A stretch of 64,000 bases of DNA, taken from the NCBI RefSeq assembly GCF_000373105.1, contig NZ_KB890435.1, positions 33,843-97,842 of the forward strand. Reading direction: 5' to 3'. A program made the translations under genes and the position numbers. Shown piece after piece: positions 33,701-41,534 of this stretch. The notes beneath the pieces were generated by a model. That model was not told where the DNA came from and did not search any database. It worked only from the letters and a program-made list of their open reading frames with translations. The DNA comes from Neolewinella persica DSM 23188. Its GTDB lineage: Bacteria > Bacteroidota > Bacteroidia > Chitinophagales > Saprospiraceae. How positions within the stretch are numbered: the first letter of the stretch is position 1; the number at the start of each line of letters is the position of its first letter.

Positions 33701-36700
33701 TCTCCCGGGGGTAGGCTGTTACGACATCAACCACACCATCGACGTCTGGGCATACGATTACGACACCACTTTCATCCCCGGCTCGATGGTGATTGATGAA
33801 ATCACCAAAGTGGATTCCATCCGTTGTGGTAAAACGTTGACCAGGAAAGTTTGTAACCCACTGTTTGCCGACTTCGACAAGCGGGAAGAGTGTGGTGTGG
33901 TAGAATTCACCGACGAGAGTGATTTCGACCTTCCTTCTCCGGCGCCCACCATCACCTATACCTGGAATTTTGGTGATGGCAGCCTCCCAAGTTCCGACGT
34001 CAACCCCGTCCACGAGTACGGTGCCAACGGCACCTATACCGTTACGCTTTCCATTACGGACGGCGACTGCGTGTCAACTTCTACCATGGTCGTGGAAGTA
34101 ACTGACCTGCCGGACACTGACTTCATGGTTGATCCTAACCCCGTATGCTACGGCCAGCCAGCCTTATTCACGGGTTCAGGAACCAACGTAATCGAGTGGG
34201 AATGGGATTTTGATGACGGTGCATCTTTCAACGGTAACGGCCCACAGCATACCTTCCTTCCTTCCGGAGGATCTGGCAGCTACGACGTTACCCTGATCAC
34301 TACAAACCGTGCGGGTTGTAGGGATACCGTGGTCAAGACCATTGATGTCTTCCCTACTCCACTGCTCGACACCATCGAAGCCTCCCCCGGCTTTATCATC
34401 TGTGATGGAGAAACGACGATACTATCCGTAGACAATATTCCAGGCCTGTCCTACGAATGGTCTACAGGGGCAACCACCTTTTCTATTCCTGTATCAACCG
34501 CGGGAACCTACGGGGTGACGCTTACCAACGCTGATGGTTGCTCTCAGGTAATTGAACCGGTAGAAGTACAGGTCATTCCATTACCCAGTACCTCCTGGAT
34601 CGGTAATCCTTTCATCTGCGACAACGGCTCGACTACACTGACTGCCCTCGCGGGTGGTGGCCACTCCTACCTATGGGAAAACCAGACCACCGGTGTGACA
34701 TTAGCTGGATCGACGCTCATCGTCCCCTTCTCTTCAGGAAATACCTTCCAGGACATCCTCCTTACGGTCACCAATGACGCTTATGGTTGTAGTGCAGAAG
34801 TGCTCATTACCGTAGAGCAGGCCGTTAGTCCGGCACCTGATGCCCAGATCACCGCCGGTGGCGATTGTGAAGGCGACGGTAGCCTGATTGAAGTGGTTAA
34901 TCCGGAACCAGGCGTTACTTATACCTGGAATACCGGTGAAGAAGGCCTGAGTATCTTTACTTATGCTGCGGGTACGTACACAGTAGTGGCTACGGACGTT
35001 CGTACGGGCTGTGTGGGTACCGACCAGGTCACCATCAATCCATTACCAGATATTTGTATCGTGCCAACCGGCTGTTATGAAATCTGTGCGCCTTACACCA
35101 TTTACGCTCCCATCGGCGATTACAGCTACGCTTGGTACATGAATGGTACGTTGGCAGGAATAGTTGATTCCCTCGTCGTCACCCAACCCGGTTCCTACAG
35201 TGTAACCGTGATCGACAACATCACTGGCTGTGCCAGTATTTCGGACAGTCTCTACCTTGAAGTAATCGACTGTTCTATGGGAGACTGTGACGACATCACC
35301 ACTCGCCTGCGGCGATCCGACGAAGAGACTGAAATTGGTGACTGCTGTTTCGAACTCTACTACGACGGCTTGCCTGACGACATCTACTACATCCAGGTCA
35401 GTAGCCCGGATGCAGACCTCCCACTGGTTCCGGGAAGCGAAAACCCGGCCTTCGGACACGCAGCTAATGATGTTACAAACTCCTTCCAGCTGGCGGTAAA
35501 TATCCTCGCAGATACACCTATACCATCCAGTATGACCACTACACCTGCGGTGACTTTCTGTCCGATTGACGCGACAGCCTTCCCACAGCAGATCATTGTA
35601 GACTACTATGGGGCTAACAAGCAAATCGTCTGTAGCGACACCTTATATACGGAGTGCGCCGTTGAGCCAGACTGTGTTTACATTACGGCAGACTCTCTTT
35701 ACTGCGCAGACGATGGAACACTCATTTTCGACTTTACGATCTGTAATCCATCCGACGCTGACTTCTCCGTAGGTTACGTAGAACTATTGCCTGGCTCCCC
35801 TGCGGCAGCAGCGGTATTAGTATCGCCAGCCAATGAATTTAATTTGTTTCCTCCACTCGCACCTGGTGACTGTCGGACAATCACAACAACGTTCCCTGCC
35901 CTGCCCGCAGGCGAGTCCTTCTCTTACTCCCTCATCGGGCATTCTACCAATCCGAACCTTGACCCAAGCGCACTGTGTTGTTCTGACCCTGCCTCCGCCC
36001 GGAAGCTGATCATTCCTGACTGTGATCCTTGCGACAATGTCGGCGTCCGCGAAGTAAGTCAGAATGATGGTTGTTGCTACGACATCTTCCTGTTCAACAA
36101 TGCCCCCGCGCCTTACTCCTTCGATGGCGTCGACCTCTGCCTCATCGGCGGTGACGGCACCCTCAATATCTACCCTGCGATCGGTGATCAACTCACTGGT
36201 ACGGTTGGCGTTGGTGGCCAGACGGTCTCCGTATTTACCCCCGATGGTACTACGCTGCCAAACGGTGTATTCGCCCTGCCGACGATCTGTTTGGAAGGCA
36301 GTCAGAATCTTATCAACCTGATTGAGGTCAAGTGGCTGAGTGACGGTGGTGTGGTTTGCCGCGATACCATTGAAGTGAGGTGTGTTCCACCTTGTGGTTT
36401 CCTTCAGGAAATCTCGGTCGAATGTCAGAATGATGTATACGTCTGGACGGGTACCATTACCAATACCTCGCCATACATGATGTCTGAAGCCTACATTGAC
36501 TTCGACGACTACCTTGGATTGGACGCGTACAATACGACCATCGTATTCGGCAGTGTTCTGAATACCGGAGATTCCGAAGTCATCAGCATCATCATCGGCT
36601 CACCCGCCGGACCTGGAGACAAGGTATCATTTACGGTAACACTCCATGAGACCGGCCCTGATGATTACCACCTCAACTGTTGCCAGTTTGAAGCTTGCAT

Positions 36701-37358
36701 TGAGCTACCTGATTGCAAAATCGAGGAATGCACGTGTGATAACGAAGAGCAGTTCCAGGAAGATGTGAATATGGGCTTCGATACCATTGCGCTTCCAGGC
36801 GTTGGACCACTTGCTTACCAGTTTGACCCCAGGGCGGATTTTACCGGATGTGACTCCATCGTATGGTCCGTCCGCCGCCGTAACCCGAACGGACCGTGGC
36901 AGGAGATTGGAAGTAACCAGGTGCAAGCCTACACTTTCCCCGCGCGGGGTCGTTACCAGGTTTGGATGCGCGTCTACCGTTACGACGACGATGAAAAACT
37001 GTGTTCGGCACGTAATGCCTTTATTACGTACAACATTGGCAACGGATTCATTGTACCCGGCACTGTTGTCGACACCGGTACCCGGACGGCGGCCTTCGAT
37101 GTTGATATATCCCCGAACCCTGCAGTTGAAACGATTCAGGTTACCTTACCTGGCGGTGTTATTAAGGGTAACAAGGTGAATATGAACGTTTATGATTTCC
37201 GTGGCAGGTTAACCAATTCATACAGCTGGGACAACGTAGCTCCAAGCGAAGAGCAGGTATTCCAGATCAGCGTAAGTGATCTTCCTTCCGGCGTTTATGT
37301 CCTTCGGGGCACGAGTGCTGAAGGTCAGCCCTGGAGCCGCCGCTTTGTAAGACGTTAA
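30711..37358 (+). CDS. Giant secreted PKD/Ig-like protein with T9SS type A sorting domain
   Basis: A 2215-residue cell-surface or secreted protein. The signal peptide is within residues 1-25 (YTLVFLFFLTTLTSLWAQ). Recognisable PKD domains are at about 225-290 (YDWDFGDG ... YTVTLVATS), 1075-1120 (YTWNFGDG ... YTVTLSITDGDC) and 1155-1200 (WEWDFDDG). Between and after them lie many Ig-like units of the type VCGGETANYSLP / TYTWILPDGG. Many are Cys-rich (pairs such as CCIDS, CCFELYYDG, CCYDIF), suggesting disulfides. The T9SS domain covers about 2130-2215 (VDISPNPAVETIQVTLPGG to SGVYVLRGTS, ending SRRFVRR). No catalytic domain is seen; an adhesin or matrix role is inference. The start is ATGATG at 30711; a UUCG-loop terminator follows. 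Confidence 0.9.
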   Translation: MMQHIYRYTLVFLFFLTTLTSLWAQETLPLDSICLTAGGPGFNIVTDDFPAGGEYTVQLEVGSGCIILDERGLLTIPADVSVSRCCGFQGRLIAFITFFGSNGQVQTFRQDIDLTIKCPKPDCGLVDLDEIPQPRPNPNPDEPQDIPCISACENSTATYLFSENMALTYVWQATNGTVDELPGLPGQIQVSWGSLGSTSLSVEIFDADGNLLTTRSYCVTLTEAPIADFTATSVACLGQDVYFTNASTGAAASYDWDFGDGNTAQNAATPTVTHAYDTPGTYTVTLVATSNGGLNADGSQACCCIDSVSYDIVIDPDPGPGIFWISTLCEGDASKYWTDATGCLDILWEISGNGTITSDPTLDTIMVDWGSGPSGTLELFVNDCDQDYCPTPSVAIVPIISTSGTISGPIEVCGGETANYSLPKWLTTEYTWILPDGGSFNGSNNGHTTSITWPTTPGTYEIVVEYGSSFLAGLPGHEGDDCYGRAVLEVTVLNNFTISAAPNPACVDGMTFFNAFTDGSPTLYNWSVVGYPGLDMLNQPNFAVDWSHPDLPGAGVYTIVAEVVNAADYCVAVRSVTVVVKDAVNPVISGPLDYCVGDPVIYTIVSPTPGYTYTWAVSIGDGSVTLGQGGPTATIVFTNPTATVSVYGQDSQAPNCISEVVELDAEEIVFDDPVTITGPPACTNSLADYTFGPVQHPDATYAWSVIPMTAGSVIAGSDETVATIQWNDDPGTVFVRVDISLCGNTIFDTLELELNAPIEPVITQLGDLCPDGSAKLFIDSTQFTTIVWDLGGNAGTVWAPNAGLITIFEEGSYVVNTIDVNGCPGVARIRVEDVPGPDISITTDSVRQICVNSLPFPNNPILEAVTDAGNTIEWFCGGDSQGPAAIGNTTFTHVWTTVPGTFTYFARVVDPVTGCTEDSDPLFISQRVCCGPPYVSDPISQIHTFEATRQSPNCDLIDLVATFSQDSVVGHGFNWAFLDAQIISVGGTTGRDSMTIRLPGVGCYDINHTIDVWAYDYDTTFIPGSMVIDEITKVDSIRCGKTLTRKVCNPLFADFDKREECGVVEFTDESDFDLPSPAPTITYTWNFGDGSLPSSDVNPVHEYGANGTYTVTLSITDGDCVSTSTMVVEVTDLPDTDFMVDPNPVCYGQPALFTGSGTNVIEWEWDFDDGASFNGNGPQHTFLPSGGSGSYDVTLITTNRAGCRDTVVKTIDVFPTPLLDTIEASPGFIICDGETTILSVDNIPGLSYEWSTGATTFSIPVSTAGTYGVTLTNADGCSQVIEPVEVQVIPLPSTSWIGNPFICDNGSTTLTALAGGGHSYLWENQTTGVTLAGSTLIVPFSSGNTFQDILLTVTNDAYGCSAEVLITVEQAVSPAPDAQITAGGDCEGDGSLIEVVNPEPGVTYTWNTGEEGLSIFTYAAGTYTVVATDVRTGCVGTDQVTINPLPDICIVPTGCYEICAPYTIYAPIGDYSYAWYMNGTLAGIVDSLVVTQPGSYSVTVIDNITGCASISDSLYLEVIDCSMGDCDDITTRLRRSDEETEIGDCCFELYYDGLPDDIYYIQVSSPDADLPLVPGSENPAFGHAANDVTNSFQLAVNILADTPIPSSMTTTPAVTFCPIDATAFPQQIIVDYYGANKQIVCSDTLYTECAVEPDCVYITADSLYCADDGTLIFDFTICNPSDADFSVGYVELLPGSPAAAAVLVSPANEFNLFPPLAPGDCRTITTTFPALPAGESFSYSLIGHSTNPNLDPSALCCSDPASARKLIIPDCDPCDNVGVREVSQNDGCCYDIFLFNNAPAPYSFDGVDLCLIGGDGTLNIYPAIGDQLTGTVGVGGQTVSVFTPDGTTLPNGVFALPTICLEGSQNLINLIEVKWLSDGGVVCRDTIEVRCVPPCGFLQEISVECQNDVYVWTGTITNTSPYMMSEAYIDFDDYLGLDAYNTTIVFGSVLNTGDSEVISIIIGSPAGPGDKVSFTVTLHETGPDDYHLNCCQFEACIELPDCKIEECTCDNEEQFQEDVNMGFDTIALPGVGPLAYQFDPRADFTGCDSIVWSVRRRNPNGPWQEIGSNQVQAYTFPARGRYQVWMRVYRYDDDEKLCSARNAFITYNIGNGFIVPGTVVDTGTRTAAFDVDISPNPAVETIQVTLPGGVIKGNKVNMNVYDFRGRLTNSYSWDNVAPSEEQVFQISVSDLPSGVYVLRGTSAEGQPWSRRFVRR

Positions 37359-37396
37359 ACATTATTTGAGACTCCACATTTTTAAACAGTTTTAGG

Positions 37397-37427
37397 AGGA
37401 GGTCGCTTTCGAGCGGCCTCCTTTTTT
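37397..37427 (+). terminator. Intrinsic terminator of the giant T9SS gene
   Basis: AGGAGGTCGCT pairs with AGCGGCCTCCT (one G-T pair) around a TTCG tetraloop and is followed by a T-run. Confidence 0.92.
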
Positions 37428-37431
37428 GTTG

Positions 37432-37449
37432 GGCGGGGACGCGGGTGCT
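37432..37449 (+). repeat. R18 dispersed repeat, copy 9
   Basis: Core GGCGGGGACGCGGGTGCT (two differences) with arm AGGGGATAAAGGAGCAAATG 5 nt later. It starts 5 bp after the terminator. Confidence 0.78.
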
Positions 37450-37852
37450 TAGTAAGGGGATAAAGGAGCAAATGGGAGAAGGGCTAATGCGTAGGCGTTG
37501 TGGTACTACTGGGGTTTTTACGCATATTTTTTACCACTGAAGCTACGGGTGATTAGTTTGTTGGAGTGCACGCTTCTCATTTAGGTAGAAGCAGGATACG
37601 GATGAGTGAGTCCAAGGCACCGCACTCGGGCAGTCCGTGAGGGCGCTGAACAAGGATGCGTAGAAGGACAAAAGTCCGCGTAAGAAATCAAAAGCTATCT
37701 TAGCACCACTTCAAATCGCTGATTATCCACAGGTGGTATAGTTAGCGTTTTGGGAGGGGGGCATTGGGCCCGTATGTCACGAGCTATGCCAGTGCTTCCA
37801 TTGAAGGAATCGTAAAGGACTTCAAAACAAGAACTGGAAACACTGCTTTAGC

Positions 37853-39847
37853 ATGAAATTAAAAATAAGTATATATAAAATAGCCCTATTTACTCGAAGT
37901 ACTTCAGCTTTTCTCATAGAGAAAAACCAAGCCTTGAACTTTATCTTAGGTCTGGCTCTATGTCTATGTATCAATCCAATTTATGCACAGGCTGAAATAA
38001 AAGAACACCCCATTACGGAGTCTCTGAGTCAGCAGTCTATTGATGCTTCATTGACGTGGCTGAACGACAACTATGTTGAAAATCCGGACAATTTTCATAA
38101 GCTTTCGTTGCAAACATTAGCGCAAGCTTATGCGGCAAACGATGATCAACTCAAGGGGGAATCTCACCTGCTATTGATGCGGTGGCATGCTTACCATGTA
38201 CTGTTTACCATGGACTCGGTATATCACCATGGTGAAAAAGCAATCCCCCTGTTTCAGCTTACGAATGACCGGACAAATCTGGCGGACATTAGTTCCGAAT
38301 TAGCCATTGAATACATTGACGGAAATGATTTGCAACGATCAGAGGAACTAATATTTGATGCCATAGCAATTTATGAAGATTTAGGTGACAAAAAAGGGCT
38401 GGGGGAATCATATCGTCGTCTGTCAAGCATTTGCCTTTCTCAAAAAGAGATTGACTTGGCGATCAAATTTGGTTTAGAAGCCTTGAAAATTACGGAGATA
38501 TCCGAAGACAAAAGCACCTCGTCACTTGCCTGGTTGGCACTCGTATTGGCCTACCTTGAAGCCGGAGAATTGAATAAGGCCATCCATGCAGCTAATAATT
38601 GTATTGAAACCATAAATACTTCTGAAATAGAGGATGAGTTCACGCTGGCACGGGCCTATGGATATCGGGGCGACGTATGGTCGGAGTTAAAAGAATACCA
38701 AAAATCTCTTGAGGACAATCTTAAGTCTTATGCGATCATTGAGGCCAAAATTGGAGCCGCACGGCCTGCTGCGAAAACCTATCGTAGCGGTATTGCCCAC
38801 GCTTATTACTTGCAGGGCAACTTTCAGGATGCCCTAACTCATTTAGAAGCATCGATAGAAGGATACCTTGAGCTTGGCCAAGGCGGTAAGCCCAGGATGC
38901 AAAATTTATATAATGAGGCAGCAGATTGCTATTACCAACTTGGTGATTATCAAAATGCCTTTTTAAAAGCACAGGCGGCACACGAAATATTTGACACCCT
39001 GATGCAAAACAAGGTGGCCAATCTGGAGTCAGAAGCTCTCATTAAATACGAATCAGGCAAGAAAGATCAGGCCATTGAAGAACAAGCGATCATCATTAAA
39101 CAAGACAGTCGCATCCAATGGTTAGGAATAGGACTGATTAGTTTATTACTACTTTTCATAGGCACCCTTTTCTTTTACTTCCGTCGCAATCAGAAAACCT
39201 CCAATGCCTTACGGGTTAAAAACAAGGAAAACGAGTTACTCCTTAAGGAGATCCATCACCGGGTAAAAAATAACCTCCAGACGGTCTCCAGTTTACTTAG
39301 TCTGCAATCAGAGAGCATCAGTGACAAAAGTGCTTATGATGCCGTTCAAGAAAGTAAAAACAGGGTTGGCTCCATGGCACTCATTCACCAAAAATTGTAT
39401 CAGGGAGAGAACCTTGCAGCAATTGAGATGCGCGACTATTTTGAAACTATTGGAGAGGCAATCATTGACAGCTTTGGAGAAAAGGCAGAAAACATTTCTT
39501 TAAAAGTAGAGATGAAAGATGTCGAATTGGACGTAGACACTGCTATTCCTATTGGCCTCATCACCAATGAGCTGGTCACAAATTCAATAAAACATGCCTT
39601 CCCGAATAAGAAGAAAGGTCACATACTAATCGCCTTGACGCAGGACGAAAATGGTTTGCTAAAATTGAATGTCGCCGACAATGGCGACGCCACGGCAAAC
39701 GAACCAGTCGTTAAAAAAGAAAAAGGGTTTGGCACTTTACTCATTCAATTGCTGACCACACAACTGGGAGGGAAATTAGAGCGATCAACAGTGGCAGGAA
39801 CCTCCACCATAATACTATTCGATCAACTGGAAAAATCAGCGGCTTAA
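37853..39847 (+). CDS. TPR-containing sensor histidine kinase (HisKA_2/HWE-like)
   Basis: A 664-residue membrane sensor kinase. A hydrophobic N-terminal region (about 25-45, LNFILGLALCLCINPIYA) serves as a signal/anchor. A periplasmic block of TPR-like repeats follows (about 60-400, for example ADISSELAIEYIDGNDLQRSEEL, SLAWLALVLAYLEAGELNKAI). One membrane helix lies at about 422-443. The HisKA_2 box LLKEIHHRVKNNLQ has the His near 466-467, and SLLSLQSESI continues the dimerisation helix. The ATPase domain has NELVTNSIKHAF near 571 and a G box KGFGTLLIQLL near 624. The TPR-sensor architecture is common in Bacteroidota. Its stop codon overlaps the next gene's start by one base (TAATG), so the pair is translationally coupled with the LytTR regulator. 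Confidence 0.92.
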   Translation: MKLKISIYKIALFTRSTSAFLIEKNQALNFILGLALCLCINPIYAQAEIKEHPITESLSQQSIDASLTWLNDNYVENPDNFHKLSLQTLAQAYAANDDQLKGESHLLLMRWHAYHVLFTMDSVYHHGEKAIPLFQLTNDRTNLADISSELAIEYIDGNDLQRSEELIFDAIAIYEDLGDKKGLGESYRRLSSICLSQKEIDLAIKFGLEALKITEISEDKSTSSLAWLALVLAYLEAGELNKAIHAANNCIETINTSEIEDEFTLARAYGYRGDVWSELKEYQKSLEDNLKSYAIIEAKIGAARPAAKTYRSGIAHAYYLQGNFQDALTHLEASIEGYLELGQGGKPRMQNLYNEAADCYYQLGDYQNAFLKAQAAHEIFDTLMQNKVANLESEALIKYESGKKDQAIEEQAIIIKQDSRIQWLGIGLISLLLLFIGTLFFYFRRNQKTSNALRVKNKENELLLKEIHHRVKNNLQTVSSLLSLQSESISDKSAYDAVQESKNRVGSMALIHQKLYQGENLAAIEMRDYFETIGEAIIDSFGEKAENISLKVEMKDVELDVDTAIPIGLITNELVTNSIKHAFPNKKKGHILIALTQDENGLLKLNVADNGDATANEPVVKKEKGFGTLLIQLLTTQLGGKLERSTVAGTSTIILFDQLEKSAA

Positions 39848-40611
39848 TGAACACAGGCACGTCAGACAATAGCGCCCCAAAAATCCTGATGGTAGAGGAC
39901 GATATGATTATTGCAGCAGATGTTTCAATGCAACTGACCAAACTCGGGTATGAGGTCATTGGCATAAACACGCGTGGAGAAGATGCACTCAACACGATTG
40001 AAGGCAATCGTCCGGACATCATCCTAATGGACATTATGCTGACGGGTAAAATGAATGGCATTGAGACGGCCCAGATCATTTTGGAGAAACATCAGGTGCC
40101 GCTAATCTTCCTCACTTCTAATTCTGATGATGCGACTTTCCAGCAAGCAAGCGCTGCAAAGCCCTATGCTTTCATTTCTAAACCCTTTCAAAAGTCCGAA
40201 TTAGAACGCACTCTCAAACTGACGCTCCAACGCATCGCGGTGGAAAAAGCGTCGGAGCCCGTTCCGGAATCTACCGACCATGTATCCGCAATGGAGGATC
40301 GGCTTTTCATCAGGCACAAAGACCAAATGGTCAAAGTAATGCTCACGGAAATTTTATATGCCGAAGCTGATAGGAATTATTGTAAAATATATACTGAAAA
40401 CCAAACCTTTCTGCTTTCTGTCCCCCTCCGAAACATTGAATCCCAGTTACCAACCAAGATCTTCTTTCGTGTCCATCGCTCTTTCGTCGTCAACCTCAAA
40501 AAGATTGACGCCATTAGTGAACATCATGAATACCTGACCATCCAATCCCATCAGGTTCCTGTCTCTCGCAGGTCGAAAGAAGAAGTAGTAAAACGCTTGA
40601 AAATGATTTAG
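39847..40611 (+). CDS. LytTR-family response regulator
   Basis: Cytoplasmic two-component regulator of 254 residues, partner of the upstream kinase. The receiver domain (about 10-125) has the acidic pair in MVEDDMI, the phosphorylated Asp in LMDIML near residue 61, the Thr in FLTSN and the Lys in ISKPF. The LytTR DNA-binding domain (about 150-252) has FIRHKDQMVKV, ILYAEADRNYCKIYT, FFRVHRSFVVNLKKID and VSRRSKEEVVKRL. The target is unknown; a set of direct repeats lies 70 bp downstream (40681). It shares most of its receiver with the truncated gene at 40831. Confidence 0.93.
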   Translation: MNTGTSDNSAPKILMVEDDMIIAADVSMQLTKLGYEVIGINTRGEDALNTIEGNRPDIILMDIMLTGKMNGIETAQIILEKHQVPLIFLTSNSDDATFQQASAAKPYAFISKPFQKSELERTLKLTLQRIAVEKASEPVPESTDHVSAMEDRLFIRHKDQMVKVMLTEILYAEADRNYCKIYTENQTFLLSVPLRNIESQLPTKIFFRVHRSFVVNLKKIDAISEHHEYLTIQSHQVPVSRRSKEEVVKRLKMI

Positions 40612-40680
40612 AGCAGGTTGGGGCTTTTGCCCACTGTCAAAAACTGCCGTTCTCCATTCCACCTTACACCTACAGATATT

Positions 40681-40723
40681 TACCGCTAGAAAGGTGATTT
40701 CTACCGCTTGGAACCTACCGCTA
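40681..40723. promoter_or_regulatory. Three TACCGCT direct repeats, possible LytTR binding site
   Basis: TACCGCT(A/T) occurs at 40681, 40702 and 40716. The first two are 21 bp apart, the two-turn spacing typical of LytTR half-sites. They lie between the response regulator and its truncated copy. Confidence 0.35.
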
Positions 40724-40830
40724 ATCCCTATTTCTATTCCACCTACCTTACCAACGCCGTCAGAACAACTAAGAATTAACTGTTCCGAAATCCTGCATAA
40801 CTTCGAAACCAAGCAATAAATAAAACCGCT

Positions 40831-41283
40831 GTGCTTACACAACTAGCGCCCAAAATATTAATCCTTGAACGCCAACTGATTATAGCAGCGGATATATCGC
40901 TACAATTCACAAAACTAGGTTACGACGTAATCGGGATCAATATCCGCTCAGAAGATGCCCTGAAAACCATTCAAAAAAACCGTCCGGATATAATCGTAAT
41001 GAATATCGTGACGCAGGGAAAAGCAACTGGAATTAAAGCTGCTCAGAACTTTTTTGAAGCTCACCAAATTCCGATAGTCTTTCTGAGTGCAAAAACCGAT
41101 AAGAGCATTTTTGAAGACCTCCTGGATGCACAACCTTATGCCTTTATCGCCAAACCTTTCAACATAATAAACTTGAAGAGAGGCATTGAAACTACGCTTA
41201 GACGAATGACTGCAGAAGGATTGTGGGCCAAAGACCCCCAGGTAGCTTCAGGAGCAAATGGTCTATTTATCCACAAAAATTAG
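40831..41283 (+). CDS. Truncated, phosphorylation-defective receiver paralogue of the upstream regulator
   Basis: A 150-residue protein starting at GTG. It aligns along its length with the preceding response regulator (LTKLGYEVIGINTRGEDAL versus FTKLGYDVIGINIRSEDAL; NRPDIILMDIM versus NRPDIIVMNIV; KPYAFISKPF versus QPYAFIAKPF). Key receiver residues are changed: the phospho-acceptor Asp is Asn in VMNIV and the acidic pair EDD is ERQ. The C-terminus stops at GLFIHKN, the position where the LytTR domain begins in the parent (RLFIRHKD). It is either a pseudo-receiver that titrates or regulates the kinase or dimer, or a decaying duplicate. The intact frame argues somewhat for function. Confidence 0.72.
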   Translation: MLTQLAPKILILERQLIIAADISLQFTKLGYDVIGINIRSEDALKTIQKNRPDIIVMNIVTQGKATGIKAAQNFFEAHQIPIVFLSAKTDKSIFEDLLDAQPYAFIAKPFNIINLKRGIETTLRRMTAEGLWAKDPQVASGANGLFIHKN

Positions 41284-41534
41284 CATGTAAGCCATTGTTT
41301 TTCAAACATATACATCAATATCGGCTCTAAATAATGACGCCCTATAAGTCATAGACGAGTGCAATAAAGTACCACTGGTCCTTAGATGTCAACCGCTCGG
41401 GAGACATTCAATACCGTTCGGACAGTCACTCTAAATCCAACTAAGTGGCACCCTAAATTTGAATAGTCTTTTATCCCTTCTCTAAACCCATGTTTCGAAA
41501 CCAACTCTTCGAGACCCTTTAAAAAAACAACGCA

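Larger units (their letters stand above)
37359..37852. other. 494-bp intergenic region
   Basis: Contains the terminator at 37397, R18 copy 9 at 37432 and a single DnaA-box-like TTATCCACA at 37723. The rest has no recognised gene or RNA. It marks the change from G/C-richer to A/T-richer genes. Confidence 0.6.

Noticed and set aside
30711..37358. Cell-surface enzyme activity for the giant T9SS protein
   Set aside because: Only PKD/Ig-like and sorting domains can be recognised; no catalytic motif was found, so no activity is claimed.
37723..37731. DnaA box TTATCCACA, possible replication origin
   Set aside because: Only one box, no clustered boxes and no dnaA/dnaN neighbourhood.
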